Assembly: GCA_030280995.1 (NCBI GenBank)
Contig: JASXTE010000017.1
Coordinates: forward strand, 26,499,998 to 26,563,997
Length of the DNA stretch: 64,000 bases
Source of the DNA: Hemileia vastatrix
Taxonomy: Eukaryota; Basidiomycota; Pucciniomycetes; Pucciniales; Zaghouaniaceae
Direction of reading: 5' to 3'
The notes under the pieces were generated by a model. It did not search any database, had not been told where the DNA came from, and saw nothing but the letters and a program-made list of their open reading frames with translations. This document shows positions 11,553 to 23,781 of the stretch, one piece after another. The position numbers and the translations under genes were made by a program. Positions within the stretch are counted from its first letter, which is position 1. Each line of letters begins with the position of its first letter.

Positions 11553-13980
11553 ATGTCAAGTCTCAGATATGTTGGACAGTTCTCAATAACAATTGATCAA
11601 ATTTATATGAATGTAATTTCAAGATTTCAAAACTCACCAACCCCCACAATTTTACAGCGAGGCCATTCGAATGTTCATATTTTTGGACTATTTGAAGAAA
11701 GAAAACCAACCCTTGTCGGTAATCTTTCTCAAGTGCAGAGTCAGCACATTGGACCACTATTGGGTGACATTGGCTCTGGATCTCACCATTTAAACCAAAG
11801 AAGTGCCTTGAATCCTATGAAGCCTTTCTATTTTCATGCTTACTTGGTTCCAGTTTTTGGTAATCAGTATCAACTTTGGGGATGCCTCTTTTCTTCAAGT
11901 ACACTAATCAGTCTTGCTAAAGAAGCATTTTCTTCTGCTCAAATCGATTTATGTCCAATCCTGAAATACGACTCCACTATCTTTTTTAATATTCCGCATG
12001 TAATTTTTGAAGGCTCTTTCCAAATATCTCACAGTACTCAAGATTGGAAAGCTGATCAACTTATCCGAGGAATCAAAACAGTTCTCAAAACACATCAAAT
12101 TCAAGCAATAAATTTTATGATTGACAATGAACGAATGTTAAAGGAAAAGTTGGATATCATGTGGAGGCACCAGGACAACCATTGGCTTAGAACTGGATTC
12201 GATGACTATAAAGATCAGTTTCCTAACAATCAATTAACGCCTGAAGGAAACGGGTCAATACTTGCTGATGATATGGGTTTGGGAAAGACACTTCAACTCT
12301 TTCTCTTATAAGTGCAACTCAAGGTGAAGCAAGACAATTCCAGGTATCAGAAAATCAAGAAGGTATTAATCGGAGTTCAGCCACACTGATTATATGCCCC
12401 CTGGCAACACTATCGAATCGGATCAATGAAATAAGTGTGCACTTTGAAGATAATGCGCTTCCTTTCAAGGTTCTTTATGGGACAGATTGTCAAAATACTA
12501 ATGTCAATGAGCTACAGGACACTGCTATTGTTTTAACGACCTATGAAACAGCTAGCCCAACGATGTCAAAAAATCAAAGCCAAAAAAAGATACCGGTGAC
12601 TCAAATGCTCTTTTGGTATAGAGTTGTTTTAGATGAAGCTCAGTTAGTGCCCATTTCTATATCTAAAACTTAAAACTTAATTTTTATAATCAATTTTTAT
12701 AAATATTCTTCTAGTTACATTAAAAATCCTTACTCGCAGAGGGCTCAAACAATATTTGACTTGGAATCCCAACACCGACTATGCTTGACTGGAACTCCAC
12801 TTCAGAACAGGCCCACTGACCTTCAAAGTCTCATATTTTTTCTTAGAATCGAAAAGTGGCAAGAAGACTGGTTATGGAAGAATTTCCTTTTTCCAGGTTT
12901 GCAAAAAAGAAAGGCTAATTCTATTAAATCAATCAATCACTTAATGAAAGTCATAAGCCTATGTAGAACAAAGGATGCAATTTTGTCTCTTCCAAAAAAG
13001 ATTCAAAGGGGGATATTGGTTCAATTAGCAGATCCATGGAGGTCTAAACTTGATGTGATTCAAGAAGGATTCACTGAGCGATATGGGCCCTCCAGAAGCA
13101 CTGACTTCCCTTGGGACTCATCTGAGTTTCTAAGAGAGCTGATGATTTTAAGAAAATTCTGCAACCATCCAATCTACGAAAATCTGGATGAAACTCCAAC
13201 TTTTAATTTCACCTGGCAGCATTCCGCAAAGATTTGTCATCTTATAGGCCACTTAAAAAACTTTTTGTCTGGTGAAAGGGGTATAAGTTTTCCAAAAGCT
13301 GTTATATTCTCCAACTTTGCAGACTTTTTGCAGATGTAAGTGATTCTATAATGAATTGTTTTACAAAATTGTGTTGGCTTATTAAAAACAATTTTCTAAT
13401 ATTTCAAAATAGAATAAAAATGGCTTTAGATGACCACAATATTAGGTATACCCAGCTTACGGGTGAACTCAGCAGGACAAAGCAAGACAAAAATATGCAT
13501 GAATTCCATTTTAATAAAAATTGCCAAGTTTTGGTTGGAACGATTCAGGCTGCAGGAGTGGGTATAGATCTCAGGTGTGCTCAAAATGTATATATAATGG
13601 TGAGCTCAATGTCTTTTATTTCATATTAAGAACAAAAATATTAAATTTTTTATATGTTCAATGTTGAAATAGGAGCCAAATTGGAATCCAGCAGTTGAGC
13701 AACAGGCTGTTGATTGGCTGTATAGAATGGGGCAGCAAAATGAAGTAAATGTTTTGAATTATTTTGTACAAGGAAGTATAGAATTCAGCATGTATAAGAT
13801 TCAAAGGAAAAAAATGGAGCTAACAATGTAAGCCAAATTTCATTTCTATAAATTTTAATGATAATAGTAATCATTAAAATTATGTTTTTGTTTTCAAGGC
13901 TACGTGTCCCAAAAAGTGGAAATGAGGAGTATGAGTGTGCAAACCTATTATTAAGGGAGTTTGTCAATCACTCACATTAG
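11553..13980 (+). pseudogene. SNF2-family ATPase (Rad5/HLTF-like), one-base frameshift
   Basis: Five exons (11553-12642, 12715-13335, 13413-13599, 13673-13827, 13899-13980) with GT...AG introns of 71-77 nt encode about 711 residues. Motif I is DDMGLGKT (near 12268). The DEAH box is created by splicing: GATGAAGCTCA joins T at the first intron, giving DEAH then YIKNPYSQRAQ. LTGTPLQNR is at about 12785, FCNHP near 13155 and motif VI (YRMGQQNEV) near 13720. Splice phases agree across all five exons only if one base is missing at about 12296, where LQLFLL runs into a TAA instead of LQTLSLISAT. The lesion is therefore a single-base deletion or a sequencing error. SNF2 proteins remodel chromatin or DNA-protein complexes using ATP. 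No RING finger is visible. Confidence 0.9.
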
Positions 13981-15085
13981 AGGAAGAAAGAATTTCAAGG
14001 AGAGCAGGTAAATTTATGGGATTTTGAGGATTTAAAAGTCTGAGTTGTTGAGGATTTAGAGATGCAAGATATAAGGGAGAATAACAGTCATTCGGCAAAA
14101 CCCGGGGGACATGAGAAGGATTAAGGTTAGGGGATAATGTTGAAACCAAACTGATTCTTTTGTACAAGGCCAAGTCCTTTAGCACACTTCCAGAGTAGGT
14201 TGAATTATCTCGAATATCAAAGTGTTCTTGGTCAAGATATTGTGCAACTTTAGAAAAATCTTCAGACCTCCATTGCATTAAGATACGTCTTAACAATCCA
14301 TCATTATCGATTTCGGTGTCTGAACAACACTTGATGTTTGTGAAAAGGTTGTGATAAGTTTCACAATGTGGAAGTTGTTTAAGAAGTTTAGTTCGGTTAA
14401 CTGAATTCTAAGAATCTTTGTTATTTGAAATAAAGGTCATAAATAAAAATGGTTGAAAAAATGGGGATTTTCATACTTTTTTTTTTATTCTATATTTATG
14501 CTTTCTCACTTTGATTATTTCTTGAGAGCTATGAGAATCCTTCCCAAGTCTTAATCTATCAGCATGACCTAAAAACCAACGGTGAAGAACTCCTATTTGA
14601 TTTGAGAAGCTAATTTGATTTGAGTCAATTGGATATGCAATCAAATTATTGGTTTTTAAGGCATTGTCCCAGTGTTTAATGAGAATATTTGCCAAGACCT
14701 GGTTCCATTTGTCAAACCAATCTAGGTTCCAAGCGAAAGTTGATCCTGGGAAACCACACATGCGAAGGTGCTCAATAAAAGATTCACGGAAAATTGGTGG
14801 AAACTTTACCAAAACCGCTGAATTTGATTCTGGATGAGGTAGTTCAAAGGCAATGTTGCAAGAATTCATGTCGAATGATGAAAATCTGTCTAATTGCTCT
14901 TCAGTAGGCTTTTGTTTCCATCCATTTGATTCTGGTGACATATCCAAAAGTGAACGACAAAAATTGTGTATAGATCTACAAAAGTGAGAATTGAATGGAG
15001 GCAAAGTCTCATTAAAAATTCTATTAAGTGTTCTTGTGTTTGTGGGCAGGTTTCCATGAGGAAAGTAAGAGCTACTAGGGTTCAT
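13964..15085 (-). CDS. unknown protein, two exons, convergent with the SNF2 gene
   Basis: Exon 1 is 15085-14510, the intron is 14509-14408 (GTGAGA...TTAG, 102 nt) and exon 2 is 14407-13964. This gives 339 residues with correct phase and no internal stop, so it is the only cargo gene of element A that looks intact. Features visible: PPFNSHFCRSIHNFCRSLLDMSP near the N-terminus, an aromatic segment (FPGSTFAWNLDWFDKWNQVL), a cysteine pair (KCCSD) and a hydrophilic C-terminus. I recognise no domain or motif. Its stop codon overlaps the end of the SNF2 gene by 17 bp tail to tail. A role in transposition or its regulation is inferred from location only. Confidence 0.65.
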
Positions 15086-16160
15086 AAATAATTAGATTAA
15101 GAAAGTGTTCAATTAAATTAAACAAAGAGGAAGGATAAATTGTTGAGCTCCAAAACTTTATGATCAAAGTTGATTTAAGGAGAAATATCACAAAAATTAA
15201 GAATAAGAAATATTTCAACTTTATGGAATTATAATATGCATAAATTATATTTTTATATGCAACTTGAACTCAAAAGGAATGGTATAAAATAAAGAGAATG
15301 ATTATGTGATAAAAGCAGACTCATTTAAGAAACAGATTTTTTTTCTTTTCAAAAAATTCTTCCACAAAAATAATTTGTTAAATGTGAGGCTATGTTCATT
15401 TTTTGATTACCAAAAAATTATTTTTGGTCCAATATGATAGTAATACATATTCTATTGAGTAATTTTTGTTCAACCTGAATAAATAGACTAGAGTGTCACT
15501 TCATCACATTTATGTATGAAAAGTTATACAAGGTTTCAGCTTTTATGTAATTCTTTAAGGTTTACACTTTTGTAGCATCTATTATTTGAGTATTTTTGAT
15601 TTTTTCTTTATAGAAAATTCTACCTAGTACAGACCAATTTTCAAAGTGAAAGAAATATGTTTGTGATTGTTTTTTACAAAATATTAACCTTATTTTTGGG
15701 TTTAACTTTGATTTTTGGGGTAATTTTTTAAATAATTATGTTAAAAATATGGATTACTTTTCTTATAGTCCATAACTAAGAATTTTTATCAAAATCAAAT
15801 AATTATAGGGTAGTTAGATATAACTCAGAAGGCATTTGATAGAAAAATAATTAAGATGCTTGTGCGTACAACAGAATTTTTTCTATGATAGAAAATATTC
15901 TGATAAACATGCATGCATTGTTGTACAAATGCAGAGAGTATACAGAATACAAATAAAGTAGACTGCATAACTTTAAATTAATATATAATTTATCTAATTA
16001 AAAATTAAACATTTAAACTTAAATAATTTCAACACATATTCCATCATATTCTTTTGATAAAAAAATGTAGCTTATATTAGCTAGTGCCTTTCAAAAAAAG
16101 GAATACCTTCAATCAGTAACTTCGAATAGCTAACTTATTCCTACAATTATCACAATTACA
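15086..16160. other. intergenic region between divergent genes, nothing recognised
   Basis: AT-rich DNA with no convincing ORF or repeat. It separates the divergent starts of the unknown gene (minus) and the transposase (plus), so both promoters probably lie here. Confidence 0.5.
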
Positions 16161-19100
16161 ATGCCTCCATTTTTTCATGTATGTCAATGTCAAGATCTTG
16201 GATGTGTCAATAGAAAGTATCAAACTTCTTCTGGGTCCTTTGAAGTTGGTATGGCTTTCAAAAGCTCTAATTCTTATGCAAAACATCAAGAGGAAAGAAA
16301 TAGGAAGGCCCAGATGGTTATTTCTTCCAACAATCCACTTAACATTGGAAGTTCCAGCTCCACAGAAACAGTAAGCTGTATATCTATTGTTTAATGTGAG
16401 AATAAAAGTCTTTATGATGTTTTAATGATTTATTACATAGGGGCAGTTGCTATTGGGGGCAAAAGTATCTTCAACAGTCTCTAGAAACTCAAATCTTGGG
16501 GAACGGTATAGCCAAACAATTATGTGGCAGGCAGCAAAGCTTTCTCTTATTCATCATTTGAGCAAAGAAGGTTGTACTCAATTTTTGGATGAAGAAATTA
16601 AGAAGATCAAACTTCTAGGTGATAGTGGAAGACTGGATTCTGATAGCATTGCCCGCCTGGTCCCACGCTCGATAGATACAGTTTTTAGTCGATTAAAGCT
16701 CAATCAATCATTTTTCACTAAAACATGCTGTCCTAAATGCTTTGCTCTTTACAAGTATAACTCTGAATCTCAACCATCTATACTATGTTGCAATCAACCG
16801 TTTCTTTCATCATCAAAGCGCTATTTAAAAATGTTTTGAGCAGGACAAATTTCAGTTAAATGTGATGAAAGGCTGTATTTGATGGAGGAACATCAAGAAC
16901 ATGTAAAATACTTATCTCTTAAAACATTTCATCACCATTCTTTTATCGACTGGCTTAAGGAAAAGATCAAACTGTTCAAATTTGAGCTTCTGATTGAGAA
17001 GAAAACCCCTGTGGCAGAATGTGTAGAGTGTGATTTGATGAAGGATGTTTGTGATGGTTCAATTTGGAAAAAATTTCCCATAACCACTCCAGCTCTGGAT
17101 AGCAATGATGATGAATATACGATAACTTCAGGAAAATTAATGTTTACTTTATATGTCGACTGGTTTAGGCCTGGTGGCAATAGGATTGGAGGTCATCAGA
17201 AGTCTGTAGGCAATATTATGATGGTGTGTATGAACCTACCTCAAGAAGATAGATACAAAATGGAAAATCTTTTTTTCTATGCTATTATACCTGGACCAAC
17301 AGAACCCACAAGTGAACAGCTTAATCACCTTCTAAAACCACTGGTTAATGATCTACAAACTCTATGGGATGGTATATTGATTGAAAAGACACATCTTTAT
17401 CCACGAGGCCGGAAATTAAGAGTTGCATTGTTTTCTTTGATAGGTGACATTCCTGCAATACGAAAATTGGCTGGCTTTTCAAGTCACTCTGCAAAAATGT
17501 TCTGCTCTTTCTGTAATATCTATAAAGATGAAATTAGTGAAAAGAATGTGGGAAATTTTTCATTACGGAATCATGAGGATCATATGTGCTGGGCAACAAA
17601 GTGGAAAAATTCTAAGTCACATTGGGAACGTGTATCAATTGTTCAAAATCATGGGGTACGATGAAGTGAGCTGAATAACCTTGAATATTGGCGTCCAACT
17701 GAATATTGCTCAATTGATGTTATGCATTCACATATGCTTGGCAACATAAAAGATCACAGTCTAAGCTATTTTCAAATCCAAAATGCAGCAAAAGATCTAG
17801 AAAGAAAGCTGGAAAAGGATAAAAATTGGCATTTAAGAGAAGAAGAAGATGATTTCTTTTCTGATACTTCACTGCACAAACATTTGAAAAAACGTAGAAG
17901 TAGCTTAAGCACCACGAATAATGATGATGATGATACAGGACACACGAGACAGCACAAGTGGCAAAGACGTACAAGTTCAAGACAGTCATCAAGTCATCAT
18001 GGACTAGATAATGAAGGATTGGGAACAAATCAATCAAGAAGCCAGAGTAGGTCATCCAGCTCCAAATTTATTCCTCCATATAGCGATTTGGCCTCAATAC
18101 AGTCTCACAGCAGTGAAAGTAGGAATTCATTGTATAACTTAAGGCAAAGAAGCATTAGAATATCACAGAGTGAAGGATCTCACTCATCAAATGAGACAGC
18201 TAGAGATGAAGAAAATAAAAGGAAAGGTAAGGAGAAAGAAAATGAAGGTAGTAGTAATCCACGAATCACAGCAGCAGAGCTACAGGTTGTATGGAAGATT
18301 ATTGATCAAGTAAGAAGACCTTCCTGGCTAAAATGAGTTCCAAAATCAGTAGGATCTAAAAAGGCAGTATCCCTCAAGGCAGCAGAATGGCACATGCTGT
18401 ATACTCTCTACTTCCCTTTGTCACTTATACCCCTTTGGTTTGAAAAATTTAAAGAATCTGAATCTTCAGCTTCCTCAGCTGATAAACCAAGAGAATATTA
18501 TCTTCTCAAGTCACTTGTAACATTATGCTCAATCACCAATTTTTTGACATTAAAAAATATACAGACTAATGAGCTTAAAGATCTAGATCAATTTCTGTTA
18601 GAGTATCGTGAGTGCCTTGAAGAGGGTTGGAAGAATATTAATGCAAAGCCAAATCTGCATATCACTCAACATTATCCTGAAATGATAAAGAGTCTTGGTC
18701 CACCATCAGGTACAGCTACTTGGTCTGGAGAGCGGGTGAATCATATATTATCTGAAATTCCAAACAATCACCATCCACGTATGTAATGTTTGTAAGCAAT
18801 GATTTAAAAACTCAGCTGTGCTAATTTATTAATATTTACCACAGGAGAGATACCGCTAACAATGCTCAAACATTGGTATCGGAAGTCTAGGGTATTAGAT
18901 CTTGGTGAAGCTGAAGATAATGATCAATGTGAGACTAAAAAAATCCATATTGATCTCGATAAACAAAACAAATGGATCCATCTAAGTATGGCATTATTTA
19001 CTAAATGGGTAAGGGCACGAATGGGAAAAGAAACTTCAAGACGGGCTTTGACACCATTGGAGAAAAGTGGGGATTGGGTAGTTGAAAATGTAGCAAGCAT

Positions 19101-19548
19101 ATTGATACATGGAAAGAAGTTTACTAGTTACCATCGACACATTGCTAATTCAACAATTGAATTCTACTATGGAAAAGATAGCCAGTTTGGGCAAATTGAT
19201 GATCTTTTCAGATCAAAGGAAGAGAATGATCAAATATATTTAATAGTAAGTCCTTTCAAAGAGCTCCGTCCAGAAGAAACATCAAAGGATCCCTATGAGC
19301 TTTTCCCACAAGTGCATTGTCCTTTAGTAAGAGTAGCCAAAGCAACTCAAATTGTGATTAAGAAAGATGCAATAATTGGACATGCAGCTACTGTCGAGCA
19401 CAAAAAAGGAATGTTTGGAATCAAAGACAAGGTTGTCACTGCCATTGGACTGCAGACAGTAGTGAGTGAAAAAATTAATCAAATTTATTTTCTGTTGACT
19501 AACATCTTTGTGTTAATTTGGGATTGGGGAAATTTGTAGGATTGGTGA
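16161..19548 (+). pseudogene. Plavaka/Tnp2-type (CACTA) transposase with three in-frame TGA codons
   Basis: Exons 16161-16370, 16441-18778, 18845-19461 and 19540-19548 join in phase to about 1057 residues. The N-terminus has a small Cys/His cluster (HVCQCQDLGC). A second cysteine group (CCPKCFALY...CC) lies near 16730-16795. The catalytic region reads LYVDWFRPGGN near 17150, then LIGDIPAIRKLAGFSSHSA with CSFCNIY near 17438-17520, then YCSIDVMHSHMLG near 17705, the pattern of fungal Plavaka/Tnp2 transposases. A long Ser/Arg-rich, poorly conserved insert lies at about 17880-18240. TGA codons at 16837, 17662 and 18334 interrupt it; each sits where tryptophan fits the family or context. It would cut and paste element A by binding its termini. 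Confidence 0.9.
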
Positions 19549-19950
19549 TATTTGTAAATGGTGAAAGAAATAATTCAATGCTCGATTAAAAAATGCAATG
19601 CATCCAACTTACCTTATCATAAATCAGTGAACAATTACTTTGGTTGCTTTTATTGCGAGAGAACCCATGCTTTCAATGAGTCATTTTTATCTTAAATGTA
19701 AGAATGAAAGAAATAAAATCATGATAAAATTTTTACTTAATGAATGATCTTCTTGCTCATTCATCTACTATAAATAGTTTGACCTTCCAACTTTAGCTGA
19801 TAGCTATATATTATTCACTTTATTTTTCGACGAGAGAACATACACGTTTACAAGACTATATACATAGTATCTTTTTTTACTTTAGCTTTGATAGGTATAA
19901 ATTTTAACAACTGATTATTTTTATTTTATTTTATTTTATTACAGTTCATT

Positions 19951-21625
19951 ATGGATGATAATTTTGAAGGGATGTCTGTTGACCCAACCGATTCTGATTG
20001 TTTTCTGCCTCAACATACTAATTCTGGAAATACTCCTCCACCACCCTCTGCTGATCCACCTCCAGATGCATCTCAATCTGTACCACCTAATCCTAACCCA
20101 CCACCTAATCCCAATCCAGGCGAAGAGTCTCATTCAGAACCAAGAAATTTTAATCCCAATCATCCTTCTGCTTCTGAAAGTGCTGATCAGCAAGCTGATC
20201 AGCTAGGAAGAGATTGGGCTAGTGAAGTATTGAGGGAATTTTTCGGAGACCAATCATCATCTGCTCAGCCTAACCAAGGAGAAAGAACAAGTGGAGCAGG
20301 TAAGTCAAATTTGTAGTGTATTCTTTTATTGAAAAATAACCAATTTAATTAACTTATTTGAATTGTTAGTGAATCCCTCAATCATTATGGGTATCAGTGA
20401 TTACCACAGACTCAATTCAGCAGAGTCTCATGAGCGAGAACAGGGGTTAAGGGCTGTAAGAGGCTTAGTTAGAAGGAATGATGTTCCCAGGAGCTCGGAC
20501 AGTCTAAATAGAAATATTTACCACTTTCTGAAGTATTGTCTTGGGGGACCAACACAAATAACAAAATATCCTGCCAGCCCAACACCTTTGGAGATTGAAA
20601 ATCGGAAAGCTTGGAACCAATTCAAACTAAAAACAATTAAAACTGTCCTAACCCAAGTCCAATCTTCTAAACGTGCCAATTCTGCAGCTGATTGAAAATT
20701 TCTGATAACCAATTCTATAGCCTTCTTGCGATCCAAAATTCGACTACCCAAATTTTTTCCAGCACCTGAGCCTCAAGGACTAAAAGGAGGAGCACCGATC
20801 CCACTTTCTGTCAAAAGAAACTTAAAGCGTGAATTGCAAGAAAAAGGTTTTTGGAAATTCACGTTTGATTGGACTTGCCGTGATTTTTCAGAATCAACTT
20901 GGAATCAAGTCATGGGAAGCATAGTATGCAACCACTGTACCAGATGGCTCACCACCTTGAATAAAATCGATCAGTCAAAGCTTCAGTTCACTCAATGTGT
21001 TATTGAGAAAGGGGTAGTTAATAAGGGGAAGGAGATGATAAGGTTGTTTGGGAAAGAAGAGGAAAGGGTAGCAAGAGAAAAGATTGAAAAGAGGGCAAGG
21101 GCACAAGTAAAACGTTATCGGACCAAGGTAAGTTTTTTATTTTACTTTGCTTTTTGTTATTATGAAGCTGATTTAGTTGGAATTCAGATTACTAGTGCAT
21201 GCTACAAGTTAGCAAGAGATCTCTGCAGTGATGTGCCAGGTTTTGTTGTGCTTTTTCATGATACTAGGTGCATCTCTGATATCGAGGAAGGCCCAGCACC
21301 AGCCCCAACTGCACCTATCCGAGCTATTCCTGGATGGCGAAATCCTGAACTCAATGATTTGTTTAAAAAAATGGATAAGATGACAAAGGACTTAGCCCAT
21401 ACACCAGCTCAAAAAAAATCAGCATTAAAAACATATTCACGGTCATCAGAAAGGACAGTTGCACAAAATGGTATATTCAATGTTCCCAAATACCTCCCCA
21501 AGAATTGCTATTCAGCAACATTTTTGCAAGGATTATCTGTGAATGAACGTGAGTCACTTGGGGTTGGAGCTGATATTGATCTGGTAAAGATTCGGGAATC
21601 AATTAATAGAGCATCAACATCATAA
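19951..21625 (+). pseudogene. unknown three-exon protein of element A, one in-frame TGA
   Basis: Exons 19951-20299, 20370-21127 and 21188-21625 total exactly 515 codons with consensus GTAAGT donors at both introns. The N-terminal 115 residues are acidic and Pro/Asn-rich (disordered). The middle has GISDYHRLN, an Arg-rich segment and a Lys/Arg-rich probable coiled coil (about 21030-21120). The C-terminus has MDKMTKDLAHTPAQKKSAL and YLPKNCYSATFLQGL. A TGA at 20693-20695 interrupts the frame at codon 225 in a context (AAD-stop-KFL) compatible with Trp. I do not recognise a family. It follows the transposase in the same orientation, as accessory proteins of CACTA elements often do; an accessory DNA-binding role is a guess. 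Confidence 0.65.
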
Positions 21626-21865
21626 TAACTTAGGTATAACGGTGATCTTCTGTGTAATATAGCTATCTTATATTGAATTTTATGTATTCTGTTTTTTTTC
21701 AAAGCAGCTTGGTAAATGTTATAAAGTGATATTGAGAGAGAGTAACATTTTATTTAAGAAAAACAAATAATGTATGAGATATAAAAATGTATTTTCAACA
21801 AATTGATGGTCCATACCTCTTTATGTCACATTTATGTATCCATATTAATTTCAATCGAATTTAAT

Positions 21866-22321
21866 GTTGACCAATACATAGTGAATACACGCTATACCAC
21901 TTATACTTGCCAGGCATTGCTACCATTAAGTATGCCAGTATCAAAAATTAATTTCGATCGAAATTAATGAGCATGATAATCATGAATTTCTGGAGTCAAC
22001 TGCTTATTTTTATGCATGGTGCCTTTCCAACATTAATTTCGATCAAAATTACTTTTGATACTGGCATATTGCATGGTGTCTATTCCTGGAAAGTGTAAGT
22101 GGCATAGTGTGTATTCATTACGTATTGGTCAACATTAATTTCAATAGATTATAATATTGACATTTTCATATTGAACCCAAACCAGCAAACGACCCAAAAA
22201 ATTCTTCATAAAACTGCTCATTAATTTCGATCGAAATTAGTGAGCACCATATACATATTGAATGGTAGTTATATGTGGTGTGTGTAAGTTGTAAAGCTTG
22301 TGTTCAATGTTTATTGGTCAA
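21866..22321 (+). repeat. left arm of an approximately 456-bp imperfect inverted repeat
   Basis: The sequence from GTTGACCAATACATAGTGAA to TTTATTGGTCAAC is repeated in reverse complement at 22880-23336. Non-palindrome text matches too (for example TGCCAGTATCAAAA and its complement TTTTGATACTGGCA). The arm carries four to five of the palindromes. Confidence 0.8.
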
Positions 22322-22879
22322 CATTAATTTTGATTGAAATTAATATTAATGTGTAAATGATATTTACATGCTCAATATGCATTGTAATGTGTTTACTTAA
22401 GAATAGAGTGCCCTACTTTTCATCTTACATAATAATGCTTGGTGGCATGTCAAATTCAATTTTTATTAAAATTAATGTTGACATGTTACCATGCATAACA
22501 GTAAGCAACTGACTGAATAAATTGATGATAATCATGAACCTTAATTTCGATCGAAATTAATGTTGCCAAGTGCAGATTGAAAAAAAGCTATGCCACTTAC
22601 ACTAGCCAGGCATATCTACTATTTATTATGTATTGGTCAACATTAATTTTTATAGAAATTAATATGGATATGTAAATTTTATATTTACCCTCAACATGTA
22701 TAGTAAATTTCAATACTTAAAAATACTTGCCGTCCTTTACATGTCATGCAAAAAAGCATTATATCATTTCAACATTAATTTTGATCAAAATTAATGTTGG
22801 CATGCCATTATGCATTGAAACAACTAACTGACTGAAAAAGTTCATGATCAAAATGCTCATTAATTTTGATCAAAATTAA

Positions 22880-23336
22880 TGTTGACCAATACATATTGAA
22901 TATAAGTAATCTCTGCTTACTCAGACCAGATATAACTACCATTCAATATGTATATGGTCAGAATTAATTTCGATCAAAATTAATGGGAAGTTTTATGAAG
23001 AATCTTCTGGGTTGTTTTCTGGCTTGGGTTCAATATGCAAATGTCAACATTAAATTCAATTGAAATTAATGTTGACCAATACATAATGAATACACACTAT
23101 GCCACTTACACTTTCCAGGCATATATACATGAAATATGCCAGTATCAAAAGTAATTTCGATCGAAATTAATGTTGGCAAGGCACCATGCATAAAAATAAG
23201 CAGTTGACTCCAGAAATTCATGATTATCATGCTCATTAATTTCGATCGAAATTAATTTTTGATACTGGCATATTTAATGGTAGCTATGCCTGGCAAGTGT
23301 AAGTGGAATAGCATGTATTCATTATGTATTAGTCAA
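22880..23336 (-). repeat. right arm of the approximately 456-bp inverted repeat
   Basis: Reverse-complement partner of 21866-22321. Between the arms (22322-22879) lie two direct copies of a further approximately 319-bp unit (starting near 22318 and 22637), so the array is a higher-order repeat. Confidence 0.8.
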
Positions 23337-23781
23337 CATTAATTTCGATTGAAATTAATATGGACATGGACTATGCATAAAATTCCTATAAGTATAGGTA
23401 AGCTAAGCAGTTAGATAAACTGGTTTGATCAAGTACACCATATAAAAATTGATGTTTTAATGCCTTGGTTAATTTCGATCAAAATTAATTTTAAGCCATG
23501 CATGTTGAATTTTATCTATGTCTGTGTAGTCCATGTGAAATGGCTTGTATTCAATATGCAGGGGTCTATATTAATTTCGATCGAAATTATGAGGTTCATT
23601 GCCTCATAAATTTGATGGTTTCTGTCAGTGTTTCATGCATGGTGCCATCTGATACTTGTTGATTCCTATCAAAATTAATTTCAACACCAATATATTGAAT
23701 ACAAACCATGGCACTTACAGTACTTGGTCATAGCTAAAATTCAATATGCTAGTCTCAAAATTAATTTCGATAGAAATTAAT

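Larger units (their letters stand above)
21843..23781. repeat. array of about 20 CpG-containing palindromes
   Basis: A palindrome with consensus TTAATTTCGATCGAAATTAA recurs about every 100 bp. Centres lie near 21853, 21958, 22042, 22144, 22230, 22333, 22464, 22550, 22652, 22784, 22870, 22973, 23060, 23161, 23245, 23348, 23478, 23580, 23671 and 23770. Six copies retain the perfect core TCGATCGA. Variants include TCGATCAA, TTGATCAA, TCGATTGA, TTGATTGA, TCAATCGA and TCAATTGA, nearly all transitions at the two CpG sites. No ORF covers the array. It lies between the two unknown genes of element A, so it could serve as a regulatory or methylation-sensing region. Confidence 0.92.

Noticed and set aside
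16161..20695. Use of TGA as a tryptophan codon (altered code)
   Set aside because: Other genes of the same element contain TAA stops as well, and ordinary terminal TGA codons occur; G to A mutation is simpler.
21843..23781. Regularly spaced short repeats, as in a CRISPR array
   Set aside because: Repeats are perfect palindromes with variable cores, spacing is irregular (about 80-130 bp), the spacers are themselves repeated in inverse and direct order, and the genome is eukaryotic.
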